DNA of 64,000 nt, from assembly GCA_017881265.1 (NCBI GenBank), contig JADGRA010000080.1, positions 1 through 64,000 on the forward strand. The letters run 5' to 3'. Shown here piece after piece: positions 1-8,129 of the stretch. Numbering within the stretch: position 1 is the stretch's first letter; each line of letters begins with the position of its first letter. A model generated the notes under the pieces. The model saw nothing but the letters and a program-made list of their open reading frames with translations. It had not been told where the DNA came from and ran no database searches. The translations under genes and the position numbers were made by a program. The DNA comes from Myxococcaceae bacterium. Lineage in GTDB: Bacteria; Myxococcota; Myxococcia; Myxococcales; Myxococcaceae.

Positions 1-4
1 CGAG

Positions 5-691
5 GTGGACGCTGTGAGAGGCCCGCCCCGCATCCGCAGCGCCCTGGCCGTGTCCGCCCTGGCCCACGCGGCCGTCCTCGGTGCGCTCCTCCTCACCGTC
101 CGTCCCCTGGCCGCGCCGGCGCCCCTGGCCGTGCGCCTGCTGGCGGTGGAGGTCGCGCCCGCCGGTGCCGCGGGGCCCGGCGCCGCCTTCGCCACGCCCG
201 TCCGGCCCCGGCCCCCCAGCCGTCCGCGGACGAAGGACATGGCTGGGGGCAGCGCAGCCCCGGTCCAGCCTCCAGCGTCGGCGGCATCCGGTGTCCCGGG
301 GGACATCGCAGCAGACGGGGCCCTGGCCACCGGGCCGGCCTTACCCGGCGGGGCGGGCGAGGACGGCGCCGCGCCGGGCGCGGGGACAGCCGGGGGTGGC
401 CGGGGCTCGGCCGGCGCGGCTTCGACGTCCCTGCTGTCCGAGTTGCACCGCCGTCTGGCCGAGGCGGCGCGGCGATGCTACCCGGCCGCCGCACAGCGCT
501 TCCGCCTGCAGGGGGAAGTGCCGGTGCACTTCTGCCTGGACGGCCAGGGCGTGGCGACGGCGTTGAGTCTGCAGGGCAGCACGGGCTCTCCGCTGCTCGA
601 CCGCTCGGCCCTGGAGTGCGTCGTCCCCGGTGCGGCGCCGCTCCCGGCCGTCGCGGGGTGCTTCCTCGTCCCGGTGCACTTCGGCGGCTGA
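5..691 (+). CDS. TonB-family energy transducer
   Basis: Probably an inner-membrane anchored TonB protein that carries proton-motive-force energy to an outer-membrane receptor. The N terminus has one hydrophobic segment (about residues 12-35) containing the Ser-x3-His spacing (SALAH) usual in TonB membrane anchors. A long Pro/Ala/Gly-rich linker follows, then a C-terminal domain (about 145-228) with the TonB-like pattern of a repeated-strand fold (LHRRLAEAARRCYP, then GEVPVHFCLDGQG). Three cysteines in the C-terminal domain are unusual for TonB. No ExbB/ExbD lies next to it on this side; the ExbBD-TonB set near 25 kb is separate. The GTG at base 5 is the first start in frame but the window begins only 4 bases upstream, so the true start could lie outside. 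It converges on the lipoprotein gene downstream. Confidence 0.72.
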   Translation: MDAVRGPPRIRSALAVSALAHAAVLGALLLTVRPLAAPAPLAVRLLAVEVAPAGAAGPGAAFATPVRPRPPSRPRTKDMAGGSAAPVQPPASAASGVPGDIAADGALATGPALPGGAGEDGAAPGAGTAGGGRGSAGAASTSLLSELHRRLAEAARRCYPAAAQRFRLQGEVPVHFCLDGQGVATALSLQGSTGSPLLDRSALECVVPGAAPLPAVAGCFLVPVHFGG

Positions 692-744
692 GCCCTGCGG
701 CGGCGGCCGGCGCCGCGTCGGCCGACGCTACAAACGCCGCCGCC

Positions 745-758
745 GGGCCTTTTGGCCC
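745..758. terminator. Possible small bidirectional hairpin between convergent genes
   Basis: GGGCC-TTTT-GGCCC forms a 5 bp stem with a T4 loop in the 67 bp gap between the TonB gene and the convergent lipoprotein gene. No T tract follows, so this is a weak terminator call. Confidence 0.25.
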
Positions 759-1304
759 CTACGGGTGGGACGCGGGGGGGTGTGCAGCGGGGGCCGGCAC
801 TGGCTCCATCATCTCCGAGGCCTTCAACTCCCGCGCCTCGGCCTTTCTCAGTCGCTTCAGCTTGCCGGGGCCGCCGGTGCCGGGCATGGCGTCCGTGCTA
901 GGGCCGGTGTCCACGCCGTGGATGAAGTAGTGGTCCGACGGCCGGTACACGACGCCGCGGGCCTGGGGGTTGCGCAACTCATTGGGCGCGTCCAGGTCCG
1001 CCTGCGGCAGGGTGCTGCCCGCGCCAGGACCCCCGACGCCGCCGGCAACCGCCAACTCCGCCATGCCCAGCTGCAATTCCTTCCCCTCCTCGTCGTCCAC
1101 GTCCGAGGAGGTACCGGACATGCCGCTGCGCTGGTAGCGGCCCGGGCCAGTGGCGGACATGTCCAGGCCGGCGGCCGCCATTTCCCGGTCACGCTGCATG
1201 ACGGGCTGGGAATTCCGGGGCGGGGGCGGCTCGGAATAGGTGTAGCAGCCGGCGGTGAGGGCAAGCACTCCAAGAAGGCCAACGGGACTCAGGGCGGGCT
1301 TCAT
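759..1304 (-). CDS. Lipoprotein of unknown function
   Basis: A 181-residue protein starting MKPALSPVGLLGVLALTAGC, a clear lipoprotein signal peptide with lipobox LTAGC, so it should be lipidated at Cys20 and exported. The mature part is low in hydrophobic residues, rich in Gly/Pro/Met and charged stretches, and I recognise no domain. It contains a YRPSDHYFIHGVDTG stretch near the C terminus that may be a conserved core. The ATG at 1304 is preferred over the one 15 nt upstream (1319) because it gives a normal-length signal peptide. It is the last of three minus-strand genes (glycosyltransferase, HIT protein, lipoprotein) with 40-60 nt gaps. Confidence 0.7.
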   Translation of the reverse strand: MKPALSPVGLLGVLALTAGCYTYSEPPPPRNSQPVMQRDREMAAAGLDMSATGPGRYQRSGMSGTSSDVDDEEGKELQLGMAELAVAGGVGGPGAGSTLPQADLDAPNELRNPQARGVVYRPSDHYFIHGVDTGPSTDAMPGTGGPGKLKRLRKAEARELKASEMMEPVPAPAAHPPASHP

Positions 1305-1361
1305 GAGGCCTGCTGGCATAGCCGAGCGACGGGCCTCCCGGCCAGTGCCGTCCGTGGCGCC

Positions 1362-1706
1362 CTAGTCCCCGCGCCCGCGGAGGTGCTTTCCGCCAAGCAG
1401 GTGCACGTGCAGGTGGAAGACAGTCTGTCCGGCGCCGGCGCCGACGTTGGCCAGGACGCGGTACCCGGCGGCCTCGAGGCCCTTGCTTCGGGCATAGGTG
1501 GCTGCTGCCAGGAGCAGCTGCCCCGCCGTCTCGCGGTCCGCCTCGGTAAGGGTGCTGACGCCGTCAATGTGGCGCTTGGGGACGAAGAGGACGTGCACCG
1601 GGGCGGCCGGGTGAATGTCGTCGAAGCCGATGCAGTCGGCGTCCCGGTAGACGACGCTAGCGGGGATTTTCCCGGCGATGATGTTGCAGAAGAGGCAATC
1701 CGCCAT
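1362..1706 (-). CDS. HIT-family nucleotide-binding hydrolase (HinT-like)
   Basis: A 114-residue histidine-triad protein. It starts MADCLFCNIIAGKIP, the standard N terminus of the HinT/PKCI branch with a CxxC, and carries the catalytic triad HLHVHLL near residue 97. HinT proteins hydrolyse purine nucleoside phosphoramidates and aminoacyl-adenylates in the cytoplasm. The length is typical (about 110-120). The ORF is open further upstream, but that part has no similarity to the family, and the ATG at 1706 starts exactly where HinT proteins begin. It lies 55 nt downstream of the glycosyltransferase gene and may be co-transcribed with it. Confidence 0.93.
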   Translation of the reverse strand: MADCLFCNIIAGKIPASVVYRDADCIGFDDIHPAAPVHVLFVPKRHIDGVSTLTEADRETAGQLLLAAATYARSKGLEAAGYRVLANVGAGAGQTVFHLHVHLLGGKHLRGRGD

Positions 1707-1761
1707 GCGTTGGCCCTCCCCAGGGGGACGTGCAAGTGCCCCCAGGAGACTGTAGCGGCGC

Positions 1762-3234
1762 CTAGGGCAGACGCCACGAGAAAGCGGCGTCCGGTGCACA
1801 CGGGCCGCCGAAGAGCTGCGCCAGCACGTACGGCCCCGCCCGAGCACGCACCGAACCCGGCGGCACCACCTGGGGCACACTCAGCACGTAGTTGTAGGTG
1901 CCCGCGCTGCGCGGCGGCCCGAGGTGCGAATAGAGCCGGGCGTCCCGGTGAAAGTAGGTGTAGCCCCCGGCCCAGGCCATGTGCACCGCCTCCACCTTCA
2001 GCCCGCAGAGGTCCGGCAACGCGCCCGCCGCGCTGAGCAGGCGGTTGACGTCGGCGAAGTCCTGGTAAGCGCTGGCTTCGGGCTTTAGGGTTTCGTAGGC
2101 GCCGAGGTCCCCGAAGGTGAGGTGGTGGAAGCCGGCCGCCGAGATGGCGGCGCCAACCAGCGCGGGCGCCACCACGAAGTCGGCCAGCTGCGGCCGCCGG
2201 GCGGCCACCCACGCCCGGGCACTGTCCATCCCCAGCCCGGCCAGGGCAGCCCAGACGGGAAGCACCGGGAGGATGAAGCGCAGCTCCTTGTGCGGCACCA
2301 GCGAATGCAGCGCCAAGAAAGCGGCCACCAGGGCGCACAGGCCGGGCGCGCGCCGGACGGCCAGCGCCGCCCCCACGGCAAGGACGGCCGTCACCGCCGG
2401 CATGGCCCGCCACAGGACCCGGACGTAGTAGCTGGCGTCCGAGGTGCCCCACGCCCGGCCGCCGCCCTCCAGAAGGTTGAAGCGCAGGTACACCACGGTC
2501 GACTGGAAGGGGTGCCCCCAGCTGGCCCAGTCCAGGCCGCCCAGGGCGAGCGCCGCCAGGGCAAACACGCCCAGGACTTCCCCGGCCGCCCGGCGCTCTC
2601 CCCGCCCCAGCAACGCGACGAGGAGTCCCACGCACACCACCGCGTCCTGCAGCCGCAGCAGCACGGCCAGGCCGAGCAGCGCCGCGCCGAGAAGTCGCGC
2701 CCGGCGCGAGGCCCCGTGGGGCCAGGCCCAGGCCAGCCCCAGGGTGAGGGGCAGGGCGGACAGCGGTTCCGACAGGCCGCGGGGCGCGAAGTAGATGGCC
2801 GGTGCCGCCAGTGCCCACAGCGCTCCGGCGGCGGCCGCCGGCAGGGCGGCGGCCCCCAGGGCCCGGGCCAGCCTGGCTGTGGCCCAGGCGGTGGCCACCC
2901 CCGCCAACGCAAACAACAGCTTCACCGCCGGCACGTAGACGTCCGGGCGGGAGACGCCCAGAAGCCGAAGCGGGCCCCAGACGGCAGCTACCAGGCCGGG
3001 CAGCGTCCAGGGCCGCGCTCCCTGGGCGAATTCCCAGGCCACCAGGCCTCGCCCCCACACCAGTCGGTGGGCCGGCTCCAGGGACTGGTAAATCTCGTCG
3101 GGCCAGTAGATGCCGGCGTCGGTGAGGGCGAGCCACCCCCGCAGGGCGGTCCCGACGGCCAGCGAAAGCCACAGGACGAGGGCGGCCGTGCGCTCGGCGG
3201 TCCAAGGCGGCGCGGGGGACGGAGCAGGAGGCAC
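1762..3234 (-). CDS. GT22-like polytopic mannosyltransferase
   Basis: A polytopic integral membrane protein (about 490 residues, roughly ten hydrophobic segments) of the ALG9/PIG-B/GT22 glycosyltransferase type. Support comes from the N-terminal acidic loop after the first membrane helix (GIYWPDEIYQSLEPAHR, with the DE pair expected to bind the metal/lipid-linked sugar donor) and the motif HKELRFILPVLP, a GT22 hallmark. Such enzymes use dolichyl- or polyprenyl-phosphate mannose. The acceptor here is unknown. The start is uncertain: a GTG at 3234 fits the family, while the open frame continues upstream to 3426 and would overlap hprK. The GDP-mannose genes at 19-21 kb could supply the sugar. 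Confidence 0.8.
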   Translation of the reverse strand: MPPAPSPAPPWTAERTAALVLWLSLAVGTALRGWLALTDAGIYWPDEIYQSLEPAHRLVWGRGLVAWEFAQGARPWTLPGLVAAVWGPLRLLGVSRPDVYVPAVKLLFALAGVATAWATARLARALGAAALPAAAAGALWALAAPAIYFAPRGLSEPLSALPLTLGLAWAWPHGASRRARLLGAALLGLAVLLRLQDAVVCVGLLVALLGRGERRAAGEVLGVFALAALALGGLDWASWGHPFQSTVVYLRFNLLEGGGRAWGTSDASYYVRVLWRAMPAVTAVLAVGAALAVRRAPGLCALVAAFLALHSLVPHKELRFILPVLPVWAALAGLGMDSARAWVAARRPQLADFVVAPALVGAAISAAGFHHLTFGDLGAYETLKPEASAYQDFADVNRLLSAAGALPDLCGLKVEAVHMAWAGGYTYFHRDARLYSHLGPPRSAGTYNYVLSVPQVVPPGSVRARAGPYVLAQLFGGPCAPDAAFSWRLP

Positions 3235-3270
3235 GGGGCGACTGCTCGTGATTAACTCACGGACAAGGGC

Positions 3271-4239
3271 ATGGGCTCCATCAAGATTTCCCGGCTGCTC
3301 GAGGAGAGGGACTTCGGCCTGCAGCTCACGCTGGTGGCCGGGGCCGAGGGGCTGGACCGGCTCATCTCCAGCCCGCGCATCCAGAAGCCGGGGCTGGCTC
3401 TGGCGGGCTTCACCGAGCACCTGCACCCCGAGCGCGTCCAGGTCTTCGGCAACACCGAGGTCAGCTACCTGGAGACCCTCGCCCTGGGGGAACAGCGGGC
3501 GGCGCTGCAGAAGCTGCTCTCGGACACCGAGATTGCCTGCGTGGTGGTGACCAAGGACTTACCGGCACCGCCGCCGCTGGTCGAGGCCTGCCAGAAGGCC
3601 GGCCTGCCGCTGATGAAGACGCCCCTCATGTCCTCCACCTTCATCGAGAAGGTGAGCGCATTTCTCGAGGAGGCGCTCACCGACGCCGCCAGCCTGCACG
3701 GCGTGCTGATGGACGTCTTCGGCATCGGCATCCTGCTGTTGGGCAAGAGCGGCATCGGCAAGAGCGAGATTGCGCTCGACCTCATCATGCGAGGGCACCG
3801 CCTGGTGGCGGATGACATCGTCGAAGTCACCAAGCGCCGGGAAGGGACGGTCCATGGCGTAGGCAACCCCATCATCAAGCACCACATGGAGATTCGCGGC
3901 CTCGGCATCATCAACATCAAGGACCTCTTCGGTGTGGCCGCGGTGCGCGACCGGAAGAAGGTCGAGCTGGTCATCGAGTTGGTGGAGTGGGACCCGGAGC
4001 AGGAGTACGACCGCCTCGGCCTGAAGGACCGCTTCTTCAGCGTGCTGGGGGTGGACCTGCCGCTGTCCACGCTGCCGGTGCGCCCGGGACGCAACCTCAC
4101 CACCCTCATCGAGGTCGCCTCCCGCAACCACCTGCTGAAGCTGCAGGGGCACCATTCGGCCCGGGACTTCGCCGAGCGCCTCAACCGGGCCATCGCCGCC
4201 GGGGCCATGCGTCGTCCGCTGGGCGACGAGGTCGAGTGA
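3271..4239 (+). CDS. hprK: HPr kinase/phosphorylase
   Basis: A 322-residue bifunctional enzyme that phosphorylates HPr on its regulatory serine and removes the phosphate again. It has the N-terminal HPrK domain (about 1-130), then Walker A GKSGIGKS at 158-165 inside the strand/loop GIGILLLG, the catalytic region DDIVEV, and the HPrK signature MEIRGLGIINIKDLFG. Length matches the family (310-325). It begins 36 nt from the divergent glycosyltransferase start and ends with a GTGA overlap into rapZ. HPr, its substrate, is encoded about 3.6 kb downstream on the same strand (7851), so kinase and substrate sit in one cluster. Confidence 0.97.
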   Translation: MGSIKISRLLEERDFGLQLTLVAGAEGLDRLISSPRIQKPGLALAGFTEHLHPERVQVFGNTEVSYLETLALGEQRAALQKLLSDTEIACVVVTKDLPAPPPLVEACQKAGLPLMKTPLMSSTFIEKVSAFLEEALTDAASLHGVLMDVFGIGILLLGKSGIGKSEIALDLIMRGHRLVADDIVEVTKRREGTVHGVGNPIIKHHMEIRGLGIINIKDLFGVAAVRDRKKVELVIELVEWDPEQEYDRLGLKDRFFSVLGVDLPLSTLPVRPGRNLTTLIEVASRNHLLKLQGHHSARDFAERLNRAIAAGAMRRPLGDEVE

Positions 4240-5102
4240 GCGAGGAAAGCAAGCGGATTGTCGTCCTCACCGGCATGTCCGGCTCGGGCAAGAGCACGGC
4301 CATCCGGGCGCTGGAGGACGCGGGCTACTTCTGCATCGACAACCTGCCGGTGCTGCTGCTTCCGCGGCTGACCGAGCTGGCCGAGCTCGGCGGCACCGCC
4401 ACCCGGCTGGCGCTGGTCATCGACGCCCGGGAGGGCACCATGCTGGCCGAGGCGCCGCGGGTGCTGGCGGAGCTGCGCCGGGAGGGGCACCACGTGGCGG
4501 TGCTCTTCCTGGACGCCAGCGACGAGAGCCTGCAGCGGCGCTTCAGCGAGACGCGGCGGCGCCACCCCCTGGCGCCGGAGGGCACGGTGGCCGAGGGGCT
4601 GGCCCGCGAGCGCGGCATGTTGCGCGAGCTCCGCTTGATGGCCGACCAGGTCATCGACACCTCCGCCCTCACCGTGCATGAGTTGAAGCGGGAGGTGCAG
4701 GCCCGCTTCGCCGAAGAGGGCAAGGGGGAGCCCAACCTCACCCTGGTGTCCTTCGGCTACCGCTACGGCGTCCCGCCCCAGGCCGACCTGCTGTTCGACC
4801 TGCGCTTCCTCCCCAACCCCTACTTCGTCCCGGAGCTGAAGGGCCTCACCGGGCTGGACCGGCGGGTCTCCCAGTACGTGCTGCACGCCGATGGCGCGGC
4901 CGAGTTCCTCACCCGGGTGCAGGCGTTGTGCGAGTTCCTTTTCCCCCGCTACCAGCGCGAGGGGAAGGCCTACGTGACGGTGGGCCTCGGCTGCACCGGG
5001 GGCAAGCACCGCTCGGTGGCCCTGGCGGAGGAGCTGGTGCGCCGGCTGGGCGGCGGCTTCCCCCGCATCCACGCGCAGCACCGCGACATCGAGAAGGAAT
5101 GA
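4236..5102 (+). CDS. rapZ: RapZ-type P-loop RNA/nucleotide-binding protein
   Basis: A 288-residue member of the RapZ/YvcJ family. The N-terminal P-loop GMSGSGKS is followed by the family signature DNLPVLLLP, and the C-terminal domain holds GLGCTGGKHRSV. In Enterobacteria RapZ binds GlmZ/GlmY RNA and directs RNase E; in other phyla the family binds nucleotides and UDP-sugars, so the exact role here is open. The GTG start at 4236 overlaps the hprK stop (GTGA). hprK-rapZ-PTS order is common in proteobacteria (rpoN/ptsN clusters) and supports a regulatory PTS. Confidence 0.96.
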   Translation: MSEESKRIVVLTGMSGSGKSTAIRALEDAGYFCIDNLPVLLLPRLTELAELGGTATRLALVIDAREGTMLAEAPRVLAELRREGHHVAVLFLDASDESLQRRFSETRRRHPLAPEGTVAEGLARERGMLRELRLMADQVIDTSALTVHELKREVQARFAEEGKGEPNLTLVSFGYRYGVPPQADLLFDLRFLPNPYFVPELKGLTGLDRRVSQYVLHADGAAEFLTRVQALCEFLFPRYQREGKAYVTVGLGCTGGKHRSVALAEELVRRLGGGFPRIHAQHRDIEKE

Positions 5103-5254
5103 GGGAGGGACAAAGGGGGGGGCACACCGCCCGGGGGGGGTCAGCGCTGCGCCACCCCAACGGTAGGGGGCCAGCAGCGCACCCCGCGCCGAATGGTTAT
5201 GGAGAGCTACATAGAGAGAGCACACTTGCGGCCGCCGGTGCAGGGGAGTATTGG

Positions 5255-5266
5255 CCCCGGCCGGGG
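5255..5266. promoter_or_regulatory. 12-bp perfect palindrome upstream of the PTS EIIA gene
   Basis: CCCCGGCCGGGG lies 18 nt before the EIIA start codon, inside the 182 nt gap between rapZ and the PTS genes. That gap also holds a short AT-richer patch (about 5194-5215) that could carry a promoter. A palindrome made only of G and C can arise easily in this DNA, so an operator function is a guess. Confidence 0.2.
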
Positions 5267-5284
5267 TTTGTGAAGAGGTGAAGA

Positions 5285-5737
5285 ATGGTCGGGCTCGTCG
5301 TCGCAGCCCATGGACGTCTCGCCGAGGAACTGGTGGCCACCGCCGAGCAAATCGTCGGTCCCATTTCCGATGTGAAGACGGTCGGCATCGAGCCGGGGAG
5401 CACCCCGGAGGTCATCCGCAAGAAGATGCGGGAGGCGGTGCATAACCTCGACTCGGGCGAGGGGGTGCTGGTGCTGGCGGACCTCTTCGGGGGAACCCCC
5501 TGCAAGGAGTCGTTGATGCTGGTGCACCGCGAGCACCTGGAAGTGCTGGCCGGCGTCAACCTTCCCATGCTGCTCAAGGCGGCCTCGCTCCGGAAGGAGC
5601 ACATGCCGCTGCCGGAGCTGGCCCTCATGCTGGCCGCCTACACCCAGAAGAACATTACCTGCGCCTCCGAGCAGCTCCGGGTTGCGGCCGCCCGCGCCGC
5701 GGCTGCCGCATCGGGAAACATTCCCGGTCACTCCTGA
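5285..5737 (+). CDS. PTS mannose-family EIIA component
   Basis: A 150-residue single-domain EIIA of the mannose/fructose/sorbose PTS family. The phosphorylated histidine is His9 in VVAAHG, and the second conserved block is LADLFGGTPC. It accepts phosphate from HPr and passes it to EIIB in the cytoplasm. It starts at ATG 5285 with GAGGTG just upstream, and heads the run EIIA-EIIB-EIIC-EIID-HPr-EI. In many myxobacteria and other delta-group bacteria EIIA Man-type proteins act as regulators. Here the full permease is present, so transport is possible too. Confidence 0.93.
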   Translation: MVGLVVAAHGRLAEELVATAEQIVGPISDVKTVGIEPGSTPEVIRKKMREAVHNLDSGEGVLVLADLFGGTPCKESLMLVHREHLEVLAGVNLPMLLKAASLRKEHMPLPELALMLAAYTQKNITCASEQLRVAAARAAAAASGNIPGHS

Positions 5738-5839
5738 AGCACGGCCCCGTCTGTGGAGGGAGGGGAGTGAATGGCGCCCGGCGTCAGTGCGTCTCTCTAG
5801 CGTGTGCCGCCCCGCCAGGGCCGCGCCAAGGGGTCAGGG

Positions 5840-6322
5840 TTGATTTCTCACGTCCGCATCGACAGCCGGCTCATCCACGGACAGGTGGTGGAGGCCTGGT
5901 TGCCCGCCCTCAAGGTGGCCCGGGTGGTGGTGGCCGATGACGAGGCCTCGGAGAGCCCGCTGATGCGCGCGGCGATGGGGCTGGCCGTCCCGCCCGGGGT
6001 GCAGGTGGACATCGGCCCGCTCGACGGAGTGCCGTTCGCCCGGCTGGAGAAAGACGCCGTGCCGACGCTTCTGCTGCTGCGGGACGTGGCGACCCTGTTG
6101 CGCGCCCGTACCTTGGGCCTGCCGCTGCGCCGCCTCACGCTCGGCAACGTCCACCATGCCCCCGGTCGCCGCCCGGTGTCGGCCTCGGTGTACCTAAGCG
6201 CCGAGGAGTTGGCGCAGCTGCGCACGCTTTCGGCCAGCGGCGTCGAGGTGGAGGCTCGGGGGGTGCCGGCCGACCGGCCCATTTCCTTCGCGGAGATGGC
6301 CGAGCGCTTCGAGAAGGGCTAA
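5840..6322 (+). CDS. PTS mannose-family EIIB component
   Basis: EIIB of the mannose family, about 160 residues. The active site is His13 in RIDSRLIHGQVVEAW, the defining motif. It transfers phosphate from EIIA to the incoming sugar bound by EIIC/EIID. I chose the TTG at 5840 because it places the motif at the normal distance from the N terminus and has AAGGGG 5 nt upstream. A GTG at 5804 is an alternative that would add 12 poorly conserved residues. A 102 nt gap separates it from EIIA. Confidence 0.9.
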   Translation: MISHVRIDSRLIHGQVVEAWLPALKVARVVVADDEASESPLMRAAMGLAVPPGVQVDIGPLDGVPFARLEKDAVPTLLLLRDVATLLRARTLGLPLRRLTLGNVHHAPGRRPVSASVYLSAEELAQLRTLSASGVEVEARGVPADRPISFAEMAERFEKG

Positions 6323-6337
6323 GCCGCCGCTCCAGCC

Positions 6338-7051
6338 ATGGTGGTGCATTGGCAGGACGTCGCCGTTGCCGGCGGGTGGGGCGGCCTTCTCGCGCTCGAG
6401 CGCCGCGCCTTCTTGCAGGCGATGTTCAGCCGTCCACTGGTGGCGGCCACCGGCATGGGGCTGCTTCTGGGCGAGTTGGAGACGGGCCTCTACATCGGCA
6501 TGCTTCTGGAATTGTTCCACCTCGGCTCGGCGGGGCTGGGGGCAGCCCTGCCGGAGAACGAGACGCTCGCCGCCTGTGGCACCACCGCCGCCTCGGCCTG
6601 CATGGCCACCGGGGAGGGTGGCGGCGGAACGCCGGCCCTGTGGGCGGTGGCGCTGCTTCTGTTTGCCGGCCTGGGTATGCTGGGCCGCCGCGTGGACCGG
6701 CGGCTGGAGCGGGTCTCCTCCGGCCTCGCCGACCGGGCCCTGCTGCTCGCCCGGTCCGGGGAGCTCGACCGGGCGGTGCGCCTGCACGGCTACGGTCCGC
6801 TGCCCTACGTGGCCGCCTTCGGCCTGCTCACCGCAGGCTGCGCCCTGTTGGGCTTTGCCTTGAGTCCGCTCGTCCACGCCCTGCCGCTGTCGGCGCTGCG
6901 GGGCCTGGCCTGGGCCTTCCCGGCCATGGCCTGCGTGGCGGCGGCCCTCGCCGCCCGGGCCAGCCACGCCCAGCGCGGTGAGCTGTGGGCCACCCTGGCC
7001 GGCGCCGCGGTGGTGCTGGGCAAGCTGGCCTCGGGATGGGTGTGGCGATGA
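6338..7051 (+). CDS. PTS mannose-family EIIC permease subunit
   Basis: A 237-residue hydrophobic protein with about six membrane segments, corresponding to EIIC (ManY/AgaC-type). Typical features are the early SRPLVAATGMGLLLGELETGL block, with a helix ending in ELFHLG, and PENETLA in a re-entrant region. With EIID it forms the sugar channel in the inner membrane. It is 15 nt downstream of EIIB and overlaps EIID by ATGA. It is slightly shorter than enteric ManY (about 266). Confidence 0.88.
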   Translation: MVVHWQDVAVAGGWGGLLALERRAFLQAMFSRPLVAATGMGLLLGELETGLYIGMLLELFHLGSAGLGAALPENETLAACGTTAASACMATGEGGGGTPALWAVALLLFAGLGMLGRRVDRRLERVSSGLADRALLLARSGELDRAVRLHGYGPLPYVAAFGLLTAGCALLGFALSPLVHALPLSALRGLAWAFPAMACVAAALAARASHAQRGELWATLAGAAVVLGKLASGWVWR

Positions 7052-7815
7052 TTGTGTCCACCTCCAGCCTGCCCCGGCCCCTGCGCTGGCGCGTCTTCCG
7101 GCGCTCGCTGTTTCTGCAGGCGAGCTGGAACCCCAAGGGGATGCAGAACCTCGGCCTGGCCTGGGCCATCTACCCGGCGCTGCGCTGGCTGTACCCGGAC
7201 CCGGCGGCCCGGCGGGCGGCCGTGGAGAGACACTTGAGTCCCTTCAACACCCACCCCTACGTGGCGGCGGCCATCGTCGGCGGCGTCCTCTACCACGAGG
7301 AGCGCATCGCCCGGGGAGAGGAAGGCCCGGAGCGGGTGGAGGCCTTTAAGCGGGCGTTGATGGGGCCGCTGGCCGCCCTGGGGGACAGCTTCTTCTGGCT
7401 GTCCCTCAAGCCGGCGGTGGGCGCGCTGTGCTGTGCCCTGGTGCCGGTGCTGGGGGCGTGGGCGGCCCTCCTCTTCGTCGTGCTCTACAACAGCGTCCAC
7501 TTCGTCCTGCGCATCAAGCTGTTCCGCCTCGGCGTGCACCTGGGCGACCGGCTGGTGGAGGGCATCGCGCAGGAGCATCTGCCGATGTGGGGCGCCCGGC
7601 TGCGGGGCGTGGCGGCGGCCTGTGCCGGCGGGATTGCAGCCTGGCTGGCGCTGCAATTCGGCACCCAGCAGGGCGGCTGGGGAGGGCCCATGCTGGCGGT
7701 GGGCTGCCTGGGCCTTGGCGGACTGTCCTACGGGCTGGTGGCGCGGGGGGTGTCCACGTATTTGCTGCTGGTGGTGGCGGGGCTCCTGGCCGGGGTTGCG
7801 GGCGCCTTCCTGTAA
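7048..7815 (+). CDS. PTS mannose-family EIID permease subunit
   Basis: A 255-residue EIID (ManZ-type) subunit. The N terminus carries the family pattern FRRSLFLQASWNPKGMQNLG and then FNTHPYVAAAIVGGVLYHEE, both diagnostic. Two or more hydrophobic segments follow towards the C terminus. EIID pairs with EIIC in the inner membrane. The ATG at 7048 overlaps the EIIC stop (ATGA); another ATG at 7036 lies 12 nt upstream in frame. Confidence 0.92.
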   Translation: MIVSTSSLPRPLRWRVFRRSLFLQASWNPKGMQNLGLAWAIYPALRWLYPDPAARRAAVERHLSPFNTHPYVAAAIVGGVLYHEERIARGEEGPERVEAFKRALMGPLAALGDSFFWLSLKPAVGALCCALVPVLGAWAALLFVVLYNSVHFVLRIKLFRLGVHLGDRLVEGIAQEHLPMWGARLRGVAAACAGGIAAWLALQFGTQQGGWGGPMLAVGCLGLGGLSYGLVARGVSTYLLLVVAGLLAGVAGAFL

Positions 7816-7850
7816 GCTGACGGACTCCCCAAGGGCCCTTAGGAGGCCGA

Positions 7851-8129
7851 ATGGTGGAAGTGGTGGAGGGCGAGTACGAGATTGTGAATGAGCTGGGCCT
7901 GCACGCGCGGGCCGCAGCTCAGCTCGTCCAGGCCACCAACAAGTACCCCTGCGACGTGCAGCTCGAATGCGAGGGGCAAACCGTCAATGGCAAATCCATC
8001 ATGGGGGTGCTGATGCTGGCGGCCGCCCAGGGGATGCGGGTGAAAATCACCTGTTCCGGCGAGCGCGCCCGGGAGTGTCTTGAGGAGTTGGGGCGGCTGA
8101 TTGTCCACAAATTCGGGGAAGGGCGATGA
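7851..8129 (+). CDS. ptsH: Phosphocarrier protein HPr
   Basis: A 92-residue HPr. The phosphorylatable histidine is His18 in LGLHARAA, and Ser49 in NGKSIMGVLML corresponds to the Ser46 site that HPr kinase modifies. Presence of this site together with hprK suggests both PEP-dependent and ATP-dependent control of the protein. It is 35 nt after EIID and overlaps ptsI by 4 nt. A few residues longer than usual at both ends. Confidence 0.97.
   Translation: MVEVVEGEYEIVNELGLHARAAAQLVQATNKYPCDVQLECEGQTVNGKSIMGVLMLAAAQGMRVKITCSGERARECLEELGRLIVHKFGEGR

Noticed and set aside
5250-5275. Sigma-54 promoter before the PTS EIIA gene
   Set aside because: TTGGCCCC resembles the -24 half but GG-N10-GC spacing is not met.
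5771-5800. ATG-started short ORF in front of EIIB
   Set aside because: Only nine codons (MAPGVSASL) before a stop, no Shine-Dalgarno support beyond the local purines, and no sign of a leader-peptide mechanism.
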